Source: Prorocentrum cordatum (taxonomy: Eukaryota > Sar > Dinophyceae > Prorocentrales > Prorocentraceae). From it: a stretch of DNA of 64,000 nucleotides. The notes below the pieces were generated by a model. That model searched no databases and had not been told where the DNA came from. It saw only the letters and a program-made list of their open reading frames with translations. The stretch is taken from the NCBI GenBank assembly GCA_963575745.1, contig CAUYUJ010002725.1, positions 135,530 to 199,529 of the forward strand. Reading direction: 5' to 3'. Below, one piece after another: positions 46,391 to 57,059 of this stretch; position 1 is the first letter of the stretch; the number at the start of each line of letters is the position of its first letter. A program made the translations under genes and the position numbers.

Positions 46391-46927
46391 GCCGTGAAAT
46401 CGGTTGTACGCGCTTGACTGGTCCAGAGCGCACCTCCGAGGAGCTCGCACCCCACACGAGAAAGGTCGCGAGGGGCCTGCGAGCCGAGGGCGATGCTGCC
46501 GGACGCCAGCGCCTGCAGCCGCCAGCCTGTGCTGCGGGTGCCCGGGTGGAGGTGGCGCCCAGCCCTGCATTCGGGGGCGGCAAAGAGGGGGGTGATGGCC
46601 TGGGGGTGTGTGGATATCATGGCGGGGCCCACCAGAACTTCCAAATTTCATGGTGCCTCTTCTTATTTCAAGACGTCCCTGGCCTCCCTCCTGGGCCGCG
46701 CACTTGCCCCTGGCCATGATTTGCGCCCTCCCTCTTGGACGCCCCCCTCTTGGCCGCCCCCGATGCAGCTCCCAGCTTGGGGCCTGGCACAGCCAGCAGC
46801 ACCCTGCGCGAGGTCCACATCGTCGAGCTGCGTCGCACACTGCGCTCAGCCAGGCTACAGTCTCCGAAGGAGGGCGAACCCGTGGTCCCCCCACCACCCC
46901 TGGCCTTGCCTCCCCAGGCCTCCCCTC

Positions 46928-47082
46928 AAGTCGGGCCTGTCCCTCTACAGGAGGGCTATTCAACGATAGTCAAAAAATAGTCTTGAGACGATTGTTTGGC
47001 CATATTTGAATATTTTAGTGTATTTTTCGACTCTTTTTAATTGTTCGTCCAAAATCGGCCTGCAGGGGGACAGGCCCGACTT
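46928..47082. mobile_element. Foldback (MITE-like) element, family 1, copy 1
   Basis: Terminal inverted repeats AAGTCGGGCCTGTCCCTCTA and its near complement ending CAGGCCCGACTT enclose an AT-rich centre (155 bases in total). No coding capacity. Relatives lie at 47,495 and 60,456. Confidence 0.75.
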
Positions 47083-47089
47083 CAGCCTT

Positions 47090-47490
47090 CCCGCACTCCC
47101 CGCGCTCGTCCTTGGGTCGAGTCGAGTGCCAGTCTCCGGAGCGCAGGGTGGCGAGTCTTCTCGCCCCCGCGCCCCGAGGGGGCACCCCCTCCTCCCGGGA
47201 GGGTGCGGCGGAGGCCGCCGTCGGAAGCCAGCTGGGCTCCGTGGCCCCTCCGCTGTCGAGGCCTGCCCGAGACCTCACCATGCCTGCCCACCTGGGGGCC
47301 CTCACCAACCAACTTACCTGGCGGCGCCTCCAGCGCCTCCGCCTTGCCACCCCAGCCGGCACCTCCTGGCGCCTCCGGCGCCGTCCCCGGTGGCCCCCGC
47401 GTGTCGGGGAAGGGGTTTTGGGACAGCGGTGGTCCAGTGCCGATCTACGGAATCCGCGCGGACTTCCGAAGGTTTTCGTCTACGTCTATT
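47090..47490. other. Unassigned GC-rich spacer
   Basis: GC-rich sequence. The end (47,437-47,470) carries GTCCAGTGCCGATCTACGG and ATCCGCGCGGAC, half of foldback family 2. Confidence 0.4.
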
Positions 47491-47494
47491 GTTG

Positions 47495-47620
47495 GGTCGG
47501 GCATGTACCTCTCCAGGAGGAATATTCGAAACTAGTATTTGTCATATCACTTGTCGACAATGTTTCAACATGGTTGGACTTTAAAAAGTCCAAATCCGCC
47601 TGTAGGAGGACATGCCGACC
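47495..47620. mobile_element. Foldback (MITE-like) element, family 1, copy 2
   Basis: Inverted ends GGTCGGGCATGTACCTCTCC and TGTAGGAGGACATGCCGACC, with GGAGGAATATTCGAAAC inside the left arm. 126 bases. Only 412 bases after copy 1. Confidence 0.75.
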
Positions 47621-47710
47621 TAAGCTTCTTGTCGTTCTCCTACTGCAGGCTCAGAGGGTTGGCGACCTCTGAGTGCGCATCGGTTTTGCTGTGCCATCGA
47701 AGAAAAACAA

Positions 47711-47881
47711 AACAGCTTACATATAAACTGTTGACGGTCCGCGCGGATTTCTTGGATCTGCGCTCGACCCTCTCCCAAGCGCGCGGAGCGCGCTAGGGGC
47801 AGCGCTGGAGGCGATGCCCGGGTGCCCAGCGCAAACCCAAGAAATCCGCGCGGACCGTAAACAGTTTATGTCTATGCTGTT
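47711..47881. mobile_element. Foldback (MITE-like) element, family 2, copy 1
   Basis: 171 bases. Left arm AACAGCTTACATATAAACTG then GACGGTCCGCGCGGATTTC; right arm GAAATCCGCGCGGACCGT then AACAGTTTATGTCTATGCTG. The arms pair almost perfectly over about 50 bases around a GC-rich loop. Confidence 0.8.
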
Positions 47882-47889
47882 GTTCTGTC

Positions 47890-49800
47890 CTCCATGCCAG
47901 GATTACGTACTAGCTTGAAGCATATCCTGATCCCTGTGTTTGGAATTACCTTTCCGCGGTGCCGATTTTGAGGACTTCTTCGGTTTCGGAGGACACATCC
48001 CCCACCATTGTCATCGGTCATCGCCTCCGGCTTCTCGATTTTGGGGATAGGGATCAGTTCGAGGTTGGTTACACGATCGGCGGCGAGCGTAGGGGGGAGA
48101 TGAGAAAGAGAAGGCCTTCTCAGAAGGCGTTGCTCAGAACACTTCTCAGAAGGCCGGGGAACTTCCGAGCCTGCTAAGAAGGCCTTCTCCTTCTCACTTC
48201 TCCCCCCCTCGCTCGCCGCCGACTTTATGATGTAGGGGTAGGGATCAGGTCGGGTCTGGTTGCCCGAGCTCGCACGCGGTAGAGACGCCGCGCAGGCCCG
48301 CGGGGCCGTTCCCGAGCCCCCGGGCCCTCGGAGCTCGCTGGGCTGAGGATGCGGCGAGGGCCTGCGGTGCGGTGTGGCCTGCCCGCGCGGGCCCACGAGG
48401 GATGCAGCATCGTGCAACCGAGCCTTCAGCATTTTGCTGATGGCAGTCCTCGGGCTCCAGTACTGGTTCCACCCCAGACATGATCGCGTCGTTAAAACAG
48501 TAAGGACGGGAGGTTTTTGGCCATTTTCGGCCTCGGGGGGCTCTCGCCGGACCCCTGGACCGTCAAAGAACGACTCAGGATGAAGAACCGGTCCTGAACA
48601 AATCAGGACCTCGCATGTCTGGGACCTGATCTTCGCCGCCACTGCGCCCGGCAGCGCCCGCGGGTGCGCCCTGGCCCCGACTCTGGCTGCTGCCGCGGTC
48701 CCCGCTGCCCTAGCTGGCCGCCCCGGCCCGCTCACCGCGGGACTCTTCCAGGTCTGAACACCTTCCCCCTCTTCTCTTCGCGCGGCCGCCCTCGTCTTCG
48801 CCTCTCTCTCTCTCTCTTTCGCACGCCGGTTGCCCCGATTCGCCCCGCGCTGGTGCGGACTGCCTCTGCCTCGCCGCCGACGAGAAAAGTATCTAAGCTC
48901 TGTCTCCGTCACCCTCCCTATCCAGATCCCCACCATCTCAGCACCCCTCTTGGGGATGCGCCATCGAAACTCGAAGGAAACAGCCTACAGCCACCCGCAT
49001 AGTGAGGATGGGCAACCCTCTCAATGGTACCTTGGATCTTTGCCTCCTCGGTTCATCCTTGGCCACTTTCGTCGGCCGCGCCCCGCTCGAGAAGCTTCGA
49101 CATGGGCGTCCAAAGCCCTTGCATCCTTATCGCGCATCCTTTTGATACGGGCCGAATGTATCGTGTAATCGAGCCAAATCCCCATCCCCATCCCCGTCCA
49201 GACCCCCACCATCTCAGCACCCCAGTTGGGAGTGTATCCCAGCGAATGAGGTGGTGCGACGACATCTCACAATGTGTACGAGCTGTCACTGGGGATAATA
49301 CCGAGACGTGGGTGGATGTTGCTCGAGACCGGACACTCCTGGAACAAGTTACCCGCGTCGCTCCTGAGGGGCCCGCCTGCCGGCGGACACGCGCGTCTCG
49401 TGCCCCTCGACGCCCGAAGGAAGCAGCCGAGATCCCCATTGAGAGGGGCAGGTCGGCCCATGGGGCCCAGGGCCCGCCCAGGGGGACAGGGGTCGGCGAG
49501 ACGAAGCTCAGTCACGTGACCTTCCTGGTCGCCTCCCTCCCGCGCTCGTGTCCGCTCGGCAATCGCGAGCCGCCCAGAGCGTTACAGTGTGTGTCTATAG
49601 GGAAGCTCCGCCCTGGGGCATACCTACGGTTTGGTCTTCGACGGTGCGTTGACCTTGCTGCCAACGCTTTGGTAGCCTGCTTCAAGACGTGATTGGTTTA
49701 GTGTTTTATGGTGTGTCTGTAAGACAAAGAAAAAACTCCCTCGTGGCGCCATCGTCGGTGCCCGGTGCGCTGTCCAACCGAGTATCGGAGAAGAGCACGC
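47890..49800. other. Unassigned region with short dispersed repeats
   Basis: No gene. CCCACCATCTCAGCACCCC occurs near 48,921 and 49,205. A block of about 130 bases with TTTGCCTCCTCGGT and CCCTTGCATCC (49,010-49,145) recurs near 50,268-50,400 and, more diverged, near 50,855-50,980. Confidence 0.5.
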
Positions 49801-49802
49801 GG

Positions 49803-49965
49803 CATATATGTAATTTTCCGAGCTCCGCGCGGTTTTCTGGGCGCTTGGGCACCTCTAGCGACGCCTCCGGCGCCGCCCCTGGCGCGCTCCCCTCGCCGAG
49901 GAGGGGGGGTCCATCGCCGATCCAAGAAATTCGCGCGGACCTCAGAGGACTAATTTTTATGCAGT
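49803..49965. mobile_element. Foldback element, family 2, copy 2 (diverged)
   Basis: Left arm CATATATGTAATTTTCCGAG then CTCCGCGCGGTTTTCTGG; right arm GATCCAAGAAATTCGCGCGG then ACTAATTTTTATGCAG. The arms pair imperfectly around a GC-rich centre. Confidence 0.6.
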
Positions 49966-50651
49966 GCGTTGATCCGCTCAAGAAAGTGTCGTACAGTGAA
50001 GGGGATGACGAGGATAATCACAATCTCACATTGCATCTTCGGGAGGCCATGTCTGCACTGGGTATTGTTTGGTTTTGCCATTCTGCATCGACTCGACGTG
50101 GACTCGACGCGGACATCGGCGAGATGGGACAGTCAGGGTCCCCCAAAGAGGCAACATAAACGTCCACAGTTCGCTATGAAGGAACAGGGTCCTGAGGACA
50201 CGGGTCCTAGATGCCAGGGCTTTCCCCAGGACCAGTTCTGAATCTCTAGAGCAGTCGAGGCCGATGGTAAGGATGGGTAACCTTCCCAAGAGTGCCCTTG
50301 CATCCTTTGCCTCCTCGGTCCGTCCTTCACCCCTCTCGATGGCCAGCCCCGCGCGACAAGGCGCTCAAGGCCCTTGATTCCTGACCGCGCATCCTTACTA
50401 TCAGTTTAGGCTGTAGACCCCAGGGGCTTTCCCCAGGACCAGTTCTCCATCACTGGGTGCGTTCTGACCAGAATCTCGATGCGAACCTTCTTCTTCCTCC
50501 GATCCTAGACCCCCAGGGCTTTCCCCAAGGCCAGCTCTTCATCGCCAGGTCGTTTTGTGGACGGTCCCCTGGCCCGTTGGAGGGCCTTGGAGGCCCGACG
50601 AACGGCGAGACACGTCCAGGACCTCTTTTTCCTATTTCGAAGAAGAAAAAG

Positions 50652-50823
50652 CGCCGTGAACATAAACTTTTGGCGCTCCACGCGGATTACTTGGATCCGC
50701 GCTGCACCCCCCCCTGGCGCGCTCCGCGCGCCAGTGGCGGCGCTGGAGGCGCCGCCGGGGGGAGGGGGTCCAGCGCAGATCCAACAAATCTGCGCGGAGC
50801 GCCAAAAGTTTATGTTTATGGCG
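50652..50823. mobile_element. Foldback (MITE-like) element, family 2, copy 3
   Basis: 172 bases. Left arm CATAAACTTTTGGCGCTCCA then CGCGGATTACTTGGATC; right arm GATCCAACAAATCTGCGCGG then AGCGCCAAAAGTTTATG. The length equals copy 1 although the outermost bases differ, which suggests transposition rather than local duplication. Confidence 0.8.
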
Positions 50824-50829
50824 TTTCCG

Positions 50830-51335
50830 TAGTAAGGGCGCACGGATGTCCTTAGGGTAACCCTTGCGTTCTTGCCTTTGCGGCCCGGCCTTTCGCGGTT
50901 TTCGCTGGCCAGCCTTTCAGGGTGGTGGCGGTCCGCCGCCTAAAGGGTGCCAATTTCGGCGTCCAAGGCCCTTGCGTCATGGCACCAACATCGCATAGCG
51001 GATTTCGTTCGGAAAACACCGGGATGGGCCCGGATTGTCCTAGAGAATGTCGCTCCGGATGTCGAGGTGATTTCCGTACGGTTTTTTGTTAGTCAGGAAT
51101 GCAGAATCCAAAACATCTGCGTGAAATTCTGAAATGAATTTCTCTTTTCGCCCGCCTTTTTGGGGTTTGCACTGGCCGAGATCCAAATAAACAGTCCGCT
51201 GGAGCACGTTCGCAAGGGACACCAACGGGGCGCTGCCCGTGACCTGGGCTTCGCGGGTGCCCACGGCGAGGCCAGTCGCGGGGGAGAGGACGAGCTGGAG
51301 GAGGAGGGCGACGAAGATGAGAATGCAGCCCAGGA
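50830..51335. other. Unassigned region
   Basis: No gene recognised. The beginning shares text with the 49.0- and 50.3-kb blocks. Confidence 0.3.
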
Positions 51336-51702
51336 GGAGGAGGAGGAGGAGGAGGAGGAGGAGCAGGAGGAGGAGAAGGAGGAGGAGGAGGAGCAGAAGT
51401 AGGAGGAGGAGTAGCAGGAGTAGGAGTAGGAGTAGGAGTAGGAGGAGGAGGAGGAGGAGGAGGAGGAGGAGGAGGAGGGGAGGAGGAGGATCAGGAGGAG
51501 AAGTCAGGAGTAGGAGTAGGAGAAGGAGTAGGGTAGGAGTAGGAAAAGGAGGAGGAGGAGGAAGAAGAGGAGGAGGATGAAGAGGAGGAGGAGGAACAGG
51601 ACTAGGAGGAGGAGGAGGCGGACGAGGAGGAGGAAGAGGAGCAAGAGGAGGAGGAGGAGTAGGAGTAGGAGTAGGAGTAAGAGTAGGAGTAGGAGTAGGA
51701 AG
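51336..51702. repeat. GGA and GTAGGA tracts
   Basis: GGA triplets with GTAGGA hexamers, ending at the first copy of the 320-bp duplication. The same GTAGGA array (52,060-52,188) precedes the second copy. Confidence 0.9.
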
Positions 51703-52511
51703 CAAGCTAGCCAGCTCGAGCGAGTCAAGCATGGCATGCCCAGTCCCACCCGCCCTCCCACAACATAAGAAGCAAAGCTGGCACAACTGGGGGCCGAAGT
51801 CACACCGGCCAGCCGGTTTGGTACAGCTGATGCGGCCGCGATGGCGGTTGCCGACGGGAACTGGCGAGCGCGTGTTGAATGCCGCGCACGCATTGCCAGA
51901 CGAGTCGAGAATGGCCCGGTACACCGCAGGAAGCCAGAGGTGGCCGGAGGAAGCCCGACGGTCTGACAGGACACCCCAAAGCATTTTTGTGAAAAAGCAT
52001 GTGGTTTTTGATGTCTTTATGTTGGAGGAGGAGGAGGAGGAGAAAGCAGGAGCAGGAGTAGGAGTAGGAGGAGGACAAGGGGTAGGGGGAAGATGAGGAG
52101 GATGAGTAGGAGGAAGAAGAGCAGAAAGAGGAGTAGGAGTAGGAGTAGGAGTAGGAGTAGGAGTAGGAGTAGGAGTAGGAGTAGGAGTCAAGCTAGCCAG
52201 CTCGAGCGAGTCAAGCATGGCATGCCCAGTCCCACCCGCCCTCCCACAACATAAGAAGCAAAGCTGGCACAACTGGGGGCCGAAGTCACACCGGCCAGCC
52301 GGTTTGGTACAGCTGATGCGGCCGCGATGGCGGTTGCCGACGGGAACTGGCGAGCGCGTGTTGAATGCCGCGCACGCATTGCCAGACGAGTCGAGAATGG
52401 CCCGGTACACCGCAGGAAGCCAGAGGTGGCCGGAGGAAGCCCGACGGTCTGACAGGACACCCCAAAACATTTTTGTGAAAAAACATTGGGTTTTTGATGT
52501 TGTTATGTTGA
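51703..52511 (+). repeat. Direct duplication of about 320 bp
   Basis: Copies at 51,703-52,027 and 52,189-52,511, both starting CAAGCTAGCCAGCTCGAGCG and ending at TTTTTGATG..TTATGTTG, with very few differences. Offset 486 bases. A third fragment of the 3' part lies at 52,740-52,860. Reading frames in both strands are copied but show no recognisable protein. Confidence 0.9.
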
Positions 52512-53020
52512 AATGCTTGCAAAAACACGGTATTCGGTAGGATTCTGACATGAACGCGCGAGGGTGCTCTTTGTAGTTTTTTTTGCACAGGATTTGCGGC
52601 CTGGGTGCATGACAGAGCATCGCGAGTGCACCTCGCGATGACGTGAAATCGCTGGATTTAACCGAATTCTTAAGATTCCTATGGTTGTCCTATGATTTCA
52701 GCAAGAGAGCCCGGGCGGGAAATTTGTATATTTTGCGGCGAAAAAAAAACATGGTTTTTGATGTTTTTATGTTGAAATGCTTGCAAACACACGGTGTTCG
52801 GTAGGATTCTGACATGAACGCGCGCGTGTGCTCTTTGTGGTATTTTTTGCAATGGATTATCGCCGTGGACGACAGGACGTCCATGTCGAGAGGAAAAAAA
52901 AAAGAAAAATGTTGATTTTGTATTGTGTTTTACAGGTTAGGATGGGACCACCCGGGTGCGCCCGCTATCTGCCGGCCTGAGGGGGGAGTAGGAGTATATT
53001 CTAATAAGGAATAAGGATAG
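52512..53020. repeat. Unassigned sequence with a third duplicate fragment
   Basis: GAAATGCTTGCAAA, GGTAGGATTCTGACATGAAC and GTGCTCTTTGT at 52,510-52,585 recur at 52,773-52,850. Confidence 0.7.
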
Positions 53021-54960
53021 GAGTATGAGGAAGAGGAGGAGGAGAAGGAGGAGGTGGACGGCGAGCAGAATACGGACCAGGCGGACGATCAGGGAGCTGC
53101 CCAGGAAGAGGAGGTTGAGGAGGAGGAGGAGGAGGAGGAGGAAGAGGAGAAGCAGAACGCGGGCGAGGGGGAAGCCCAGGAGGGGGAGAGGGAGGCAGCC
53201 CAGAGCGAGGACTGAGACAGGGTGGAGGAAGAAAAATCGGCCAGGGAGGAGGAGGAGGAGGTGGCCGAAGAGGTGGAGGCGGCGTCGCCCTTCTCCTGCG
53301 GGGCCCTTCTCCTTCTCCCCGCCATGTGTGATGCATTGGGTATTCTCCTCCTCGACCTCGTCCCGCTTCACCTGATTCGTCCACCCGCTCGACTTTGTAC
53401 ACAGAGGCGTGCCACGCCGCTTAGCTACGATCACTGCTAATTCCTGCGCGCAAAGTGTGCAGGAGGCATAATCTCTTTCCGAGGGACGGCAGCCATCCAC
53501 ATGCACCGATCCTGGAAAGGCCGATCTTGCGCCTAGGACCTGTGTACGCATGTACGTATACACATTCTAGCTGGGGCATGGCGTATCCACCAATCTTGGG
53601 CTCAGGATTTTCCTTGCCAGGTTCGATGAAGATGGATGTGTGGCGTCCTCATCTTTCCATAGTTCTTGAATTTACAGAATATTGAATGTCTATTGCTTGT
53701 CATCTCCACCGCTTGGTTTATATGGCCGGGTTCCAGATCTATTGAGCCCCTGCTGGCCGCGAGATCGCCGGTAGTGATCGCAGCGGGTATGCAGGTTGGG
53801 ATCGGCCGAACTCGCGTTCTGTGCGTTTCGCGCGGTATGTGCGTTTGCCATTGACATTGACATTCTGACCGACGATCGAATTCAACGATGACCACTTGTA
53901 GTATCACGGAGTAGATTGACGCGATTGGCATTTTGTATTGCTACCGAGCTGATCAGATCCCAGATCCGTACTCTTAGTCCTTGGGATGTTCGAGATCACC
54001 GCGTTGCTGCGGGCAGCAATGATTGTTTGATGCGAAGTCTTGTAAATTGTGTTACGTTTGTAGTTTGCAGGTCTCACCTCCTTCCGCAGGGTGGTTTCAA
54101 TGCTTTTTGCATGCCCTGCTACAGTAAGCAGTCGTGCGGCTCACAGAAGCTGGTTAGCTACTATGCGACTCTAGCGTTGAACCACGCAGCTCGGTTGCCA
54201 GGTCCGAGTTCTTGGCTTTAGCCCACGTCGAGCTGTGCACCGCGCATCGATGGTACAACAACGCATCGACGGTTGAAGACATAACACGTGGCACGTAGGA
54301 AGCCAGGCCAAGTCTAAGGTTTTCACGTGTCAGTGCGGATGTCAATCGAGCAGGCTACCAGGAAGTAGAAGTGGTAAGCTCGAGTCCACATTGCGCAGAC
54401 GTTGTATGGACATCGTGTCAAACGGCTCCTCACAGTGGGCAGCCGGGCACCAGACAGGCTGGACGCTTCGCCCCCTAGATCGTAGTCGGCCTGTGGCGAC
54501 TGCGCTTTGAGTCTGCAGTGTGGTGCTTGCGCGCACTTGCGCACTTCAATGCGCGTGTAATCTGCGTGTTTTGATGTCGTCGTTCTGGGTTGCGCGCGCG
54601 TGCTCGTAGTTGTGGTGTACGTGTGTGTGTGTGTGTGTGTACGTGCGCTGCCCCGCCGTGGCCTGGCCCCGCTCTGAGCTGGCCCGGCCTCTGTCTCCCG
54701 CTCGCGCCGGGCCTTGCCTCTCTTCCTTCAGTGCACCGCGGCTTCATTAGCGATTATATGCCCTACATTTGCCCCATCCGCCAGCGCAGTCATTCTGCTT
54801 AGCCGCTGGCGTAAAAAAGTGTGTACGTGCGCGCGCGTGTGTGCGCAGTGCCACCTGTTCGCCGTGCTGCCCCGCCGCTCGCCGTCCAGCTCTTCCGTGG
54901 CGCGCCTGCTCTCCGCCTCCACGCCGAGGCTCCGCGAAGGATTGCGTGCCCTCTTCCTTC
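53020..54960. repeat. GGA tract then unassigned sequence
   Basis: GGA triplets at 53,020-53,280. From there to 54,960 no gene is recognised; a GT run lies at 54,617-54,640. Confidence 0.6.
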
Positions 54961-54961
54961 C

Positions 54962-55094
54962 CGCTCCTCGCTCCTCCTCCTTGCTCCTCCTCCACCTCGG
55001 TCCTCCTCCTCCTCCTTCTCCTCCTCCTCCTCCTCCTCCTCTTCCTTCTCCTCCTCCTCCTCCTCCTCCTCCTCCAACAGGGTACGTTCGCTCC

Positions 55095-55126
<32 letters not shown>

Positions 55127-55128
55127 CT
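54962..55128. repeat. TCC polypyrimidine tract
   Basis: TCC/TTC triplets leading directly into the DinoSL relic. Confidence 0.95.
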
Positions 55129-55149
55129 CCGTAGCCGTTTTGGCTCAAG
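55129..55149 (+). other. DinoSL relic, 20 of 21 matches
   Basis: CCGTAGCCGTTTTGGCTC plus AAG matches the DinoSL exon apart from one A-to-G change. An ATG follows at once (55,150), opening a frame of 36 codons (MLVSSVQEVNTFGPRPARDS) that ends at 55,260. No GT follows the leader, so it is not an SL RNA gene. Confidence 0.8.
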
Positions 55150-55560
55150 ATGCTTGTGTCCTCCGTGCAGGAAGTGAATACTTTTGGTCCGAGGCCAGCT
55201 CGTGATTCAGGCAACCTTAGTCGAGCTGCGCGCTGCTGCTGGGGCCAAGAGTCTTCCTGATCCGACCTCTGCGCACAGCACAGGTCGGGTAAATTGAGGA
55301 CTTTTCCAGTTCCTGGCTTGGCGCTGTGTGGATGGTGGGGCTCCCGCCTGCCCATGACGCCAACACTCCCCGTAAGCACAAGGAAAACAAGCAGAAGACA
55401 TACTCTGGCGATGTACCCAGCCCTTGAGCAATTCGGGGCAGAAGTACATCAGGATTGCTACAACGGGGGCGATGACGTAACATGGACGCCTGTGATTTTG
55501 CGGGCAGCAATCGGAAAGCTCGCAGGCCGTCGATCAAGATATACGGGCGTCGTGGTGGTT
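55150..55560 (+). other. Unassigned sequence after the DinoSL relic
   Basis: Probably the remnant of a retroposed transcript. No protein family recognised. Confidence 0.3.
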
Positions 55561-55568
55561 ACTAACGC

Positions 55569-56025
55569 AGCCCCTCCAGGGACGGCGAGGTCTCGCTCAG
55601 GTCCCCGCTGTGCCTCATTCCACTGGACCCAGCATCAGCCCTCGAAAGCGGCGACAGTGTCGCAGATCGCAGCCCCCCAGGGACGGCGAGGTCAACCTCA
55701 GATCCCCGCGGTGCCTCACTCCGCTGGACCCACCAGCAGCCTTCGAAAGTGGCGACGGTTTCGCAGATCGGAGCCCCACAGGGACGGCGAGGTCTCGCTC
55801 AGGTCCCCGCTGTGCCTCATTCCACTGGACCCACCAGCAGCCCTCGAAAATGGCGATAGTGTCGCAGATCGCAGCCCCCCAGGGACGGCGAGGTCAGGCT
55901 CAGATCTCCGCGGCGCCTCAGTCCGCAGGACCCACCAGCAGCCCTCGAAAGCGGCGACAGTGTCGCAGATCGCAGCCCCCCAGGGACGGCGAGGCCTCGC
56001 TCAGATCCCCGCGGTGCCTCGCGCT
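55569..56025 (-). repeat. 101-bp satellite, inverted relative to 30.9 kb
   Basis: CCCCCCAGGGACGGCGAGG repeats every 101 bases (GGGACGG at 55,579; 55,680; 55,781; 55,882; 55,983). Its complement matches the 102-bp unit at 30.87-31.61 kb through CTCGCCATCCCTGGGG, GGCTGCGATCTGCGA and CTGTCGCC. The frame at 55,294-56,310 is a repeat artefact. Confidence 0.9.
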
Positions 56026-56029
56026 GCCC

Positions 56030-57040
56030 TCGGCGGGCCCGCGGCCACGGGCCCCGGAGTCCTGCTGGGCTCCTCTCGCGCGTCCGCTGTTGGCCTTGCC
56101 TCCTCCCCTTCAAGCGGTGGCGAAGCGCCCTGGCTTGCCTGTAAGCCCACCAGGGACTGCTCTAAGAACTTGCTGCGGTTTGCACGGGATGTTCCTGGAA
56201 CGCTCCTGGCCGAGACTGTCTTGTTTTCAAGCATCGGGCTCATTCTAAGGACACTTTTTTGTGATTCGAACATGTTTGGGCTCTTCTATAATTTCGTGGT
56301 AGCCCTATAGGAATGCCAGGACGATCGGTCCCTGCTCAGTCTGCCCCAGTCCCTTCCTCCGCCACTCGCGGCTCTTTTAAACAGAGCGAGGCTTTTTTCG
56401 GCAAGAACAGGTTGGATCGAGCGTCCCACGTCCTCCCATGACTCTGTCAACATTCTGCTGAACACTTCCTCCCTGACCAGCCAGCGGGGCACCTTAATTA
56501 GCTACTCAGAGTAGAACAGGAATGTCCTCATCACGGTGCTCCCGAAATCCAGGGGGCCAGCTGGGCGAGCACCGGCAATGATCCCAAGTTTTGGCCAGGT
56601 CCCAAACAGGCGACGACGTGGCCGCCGAGGGGGGTGGACCTCCAGAAGCGTCCGCCGCGGGCTACCCCCCCCCGTTGCGCGGAGAGGCGTCCGAGCCAGG
56701 GCGGCGGCAGCTCTGGTGGAGTTGCCCGCGTTTCCCCTCCTTGCCTGTGCCACAGGGCTCGCGGTGCGCTGGTGCAAATCTAGGCCTAGATTGGGTCCGA
56801 GTAGGGGAGGTCGGAGGATCGCGCCGCATCGCCGATGCATCGGCGATGCGGCTCGATGCGGAGCCCAATTTTTTCGTCGCCGACGTCGCCGATGCGTCGC
56901 CGACGTCGGCGATGCAGCGTCTCCGGCGCCGCCCCTTCCGCGCGCCAGGGAGGGGGGTCCAGTGCCGATCCGAGAGATCCGCGCGGACCTCTGAGTTCTT
57001 CTGTTTGTGTCATTGTTCGTTACCCTATTGTGAGGCACGG
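56030..57040. other. Unassigned region, one foldback family 2 fragment
   Basis: No gene. GATGCATCGGCGATGCGGC-type palindromes lie at 56,830-56,915. GGTCCAGTGCCGATCCGAG with ATCCGCGCGGACCTC at 56,956-56,993 matches the right half of foldback family 2. Confidence 0.4.
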
Positions 57041-57059
57041 CGGCTTGCGTCAAGTTCGG

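Noticed and set aside
55294-56310. 338-residue frame
   Set aside because: It runs through the 101-bp satellite; the non-repeat ends show no family.
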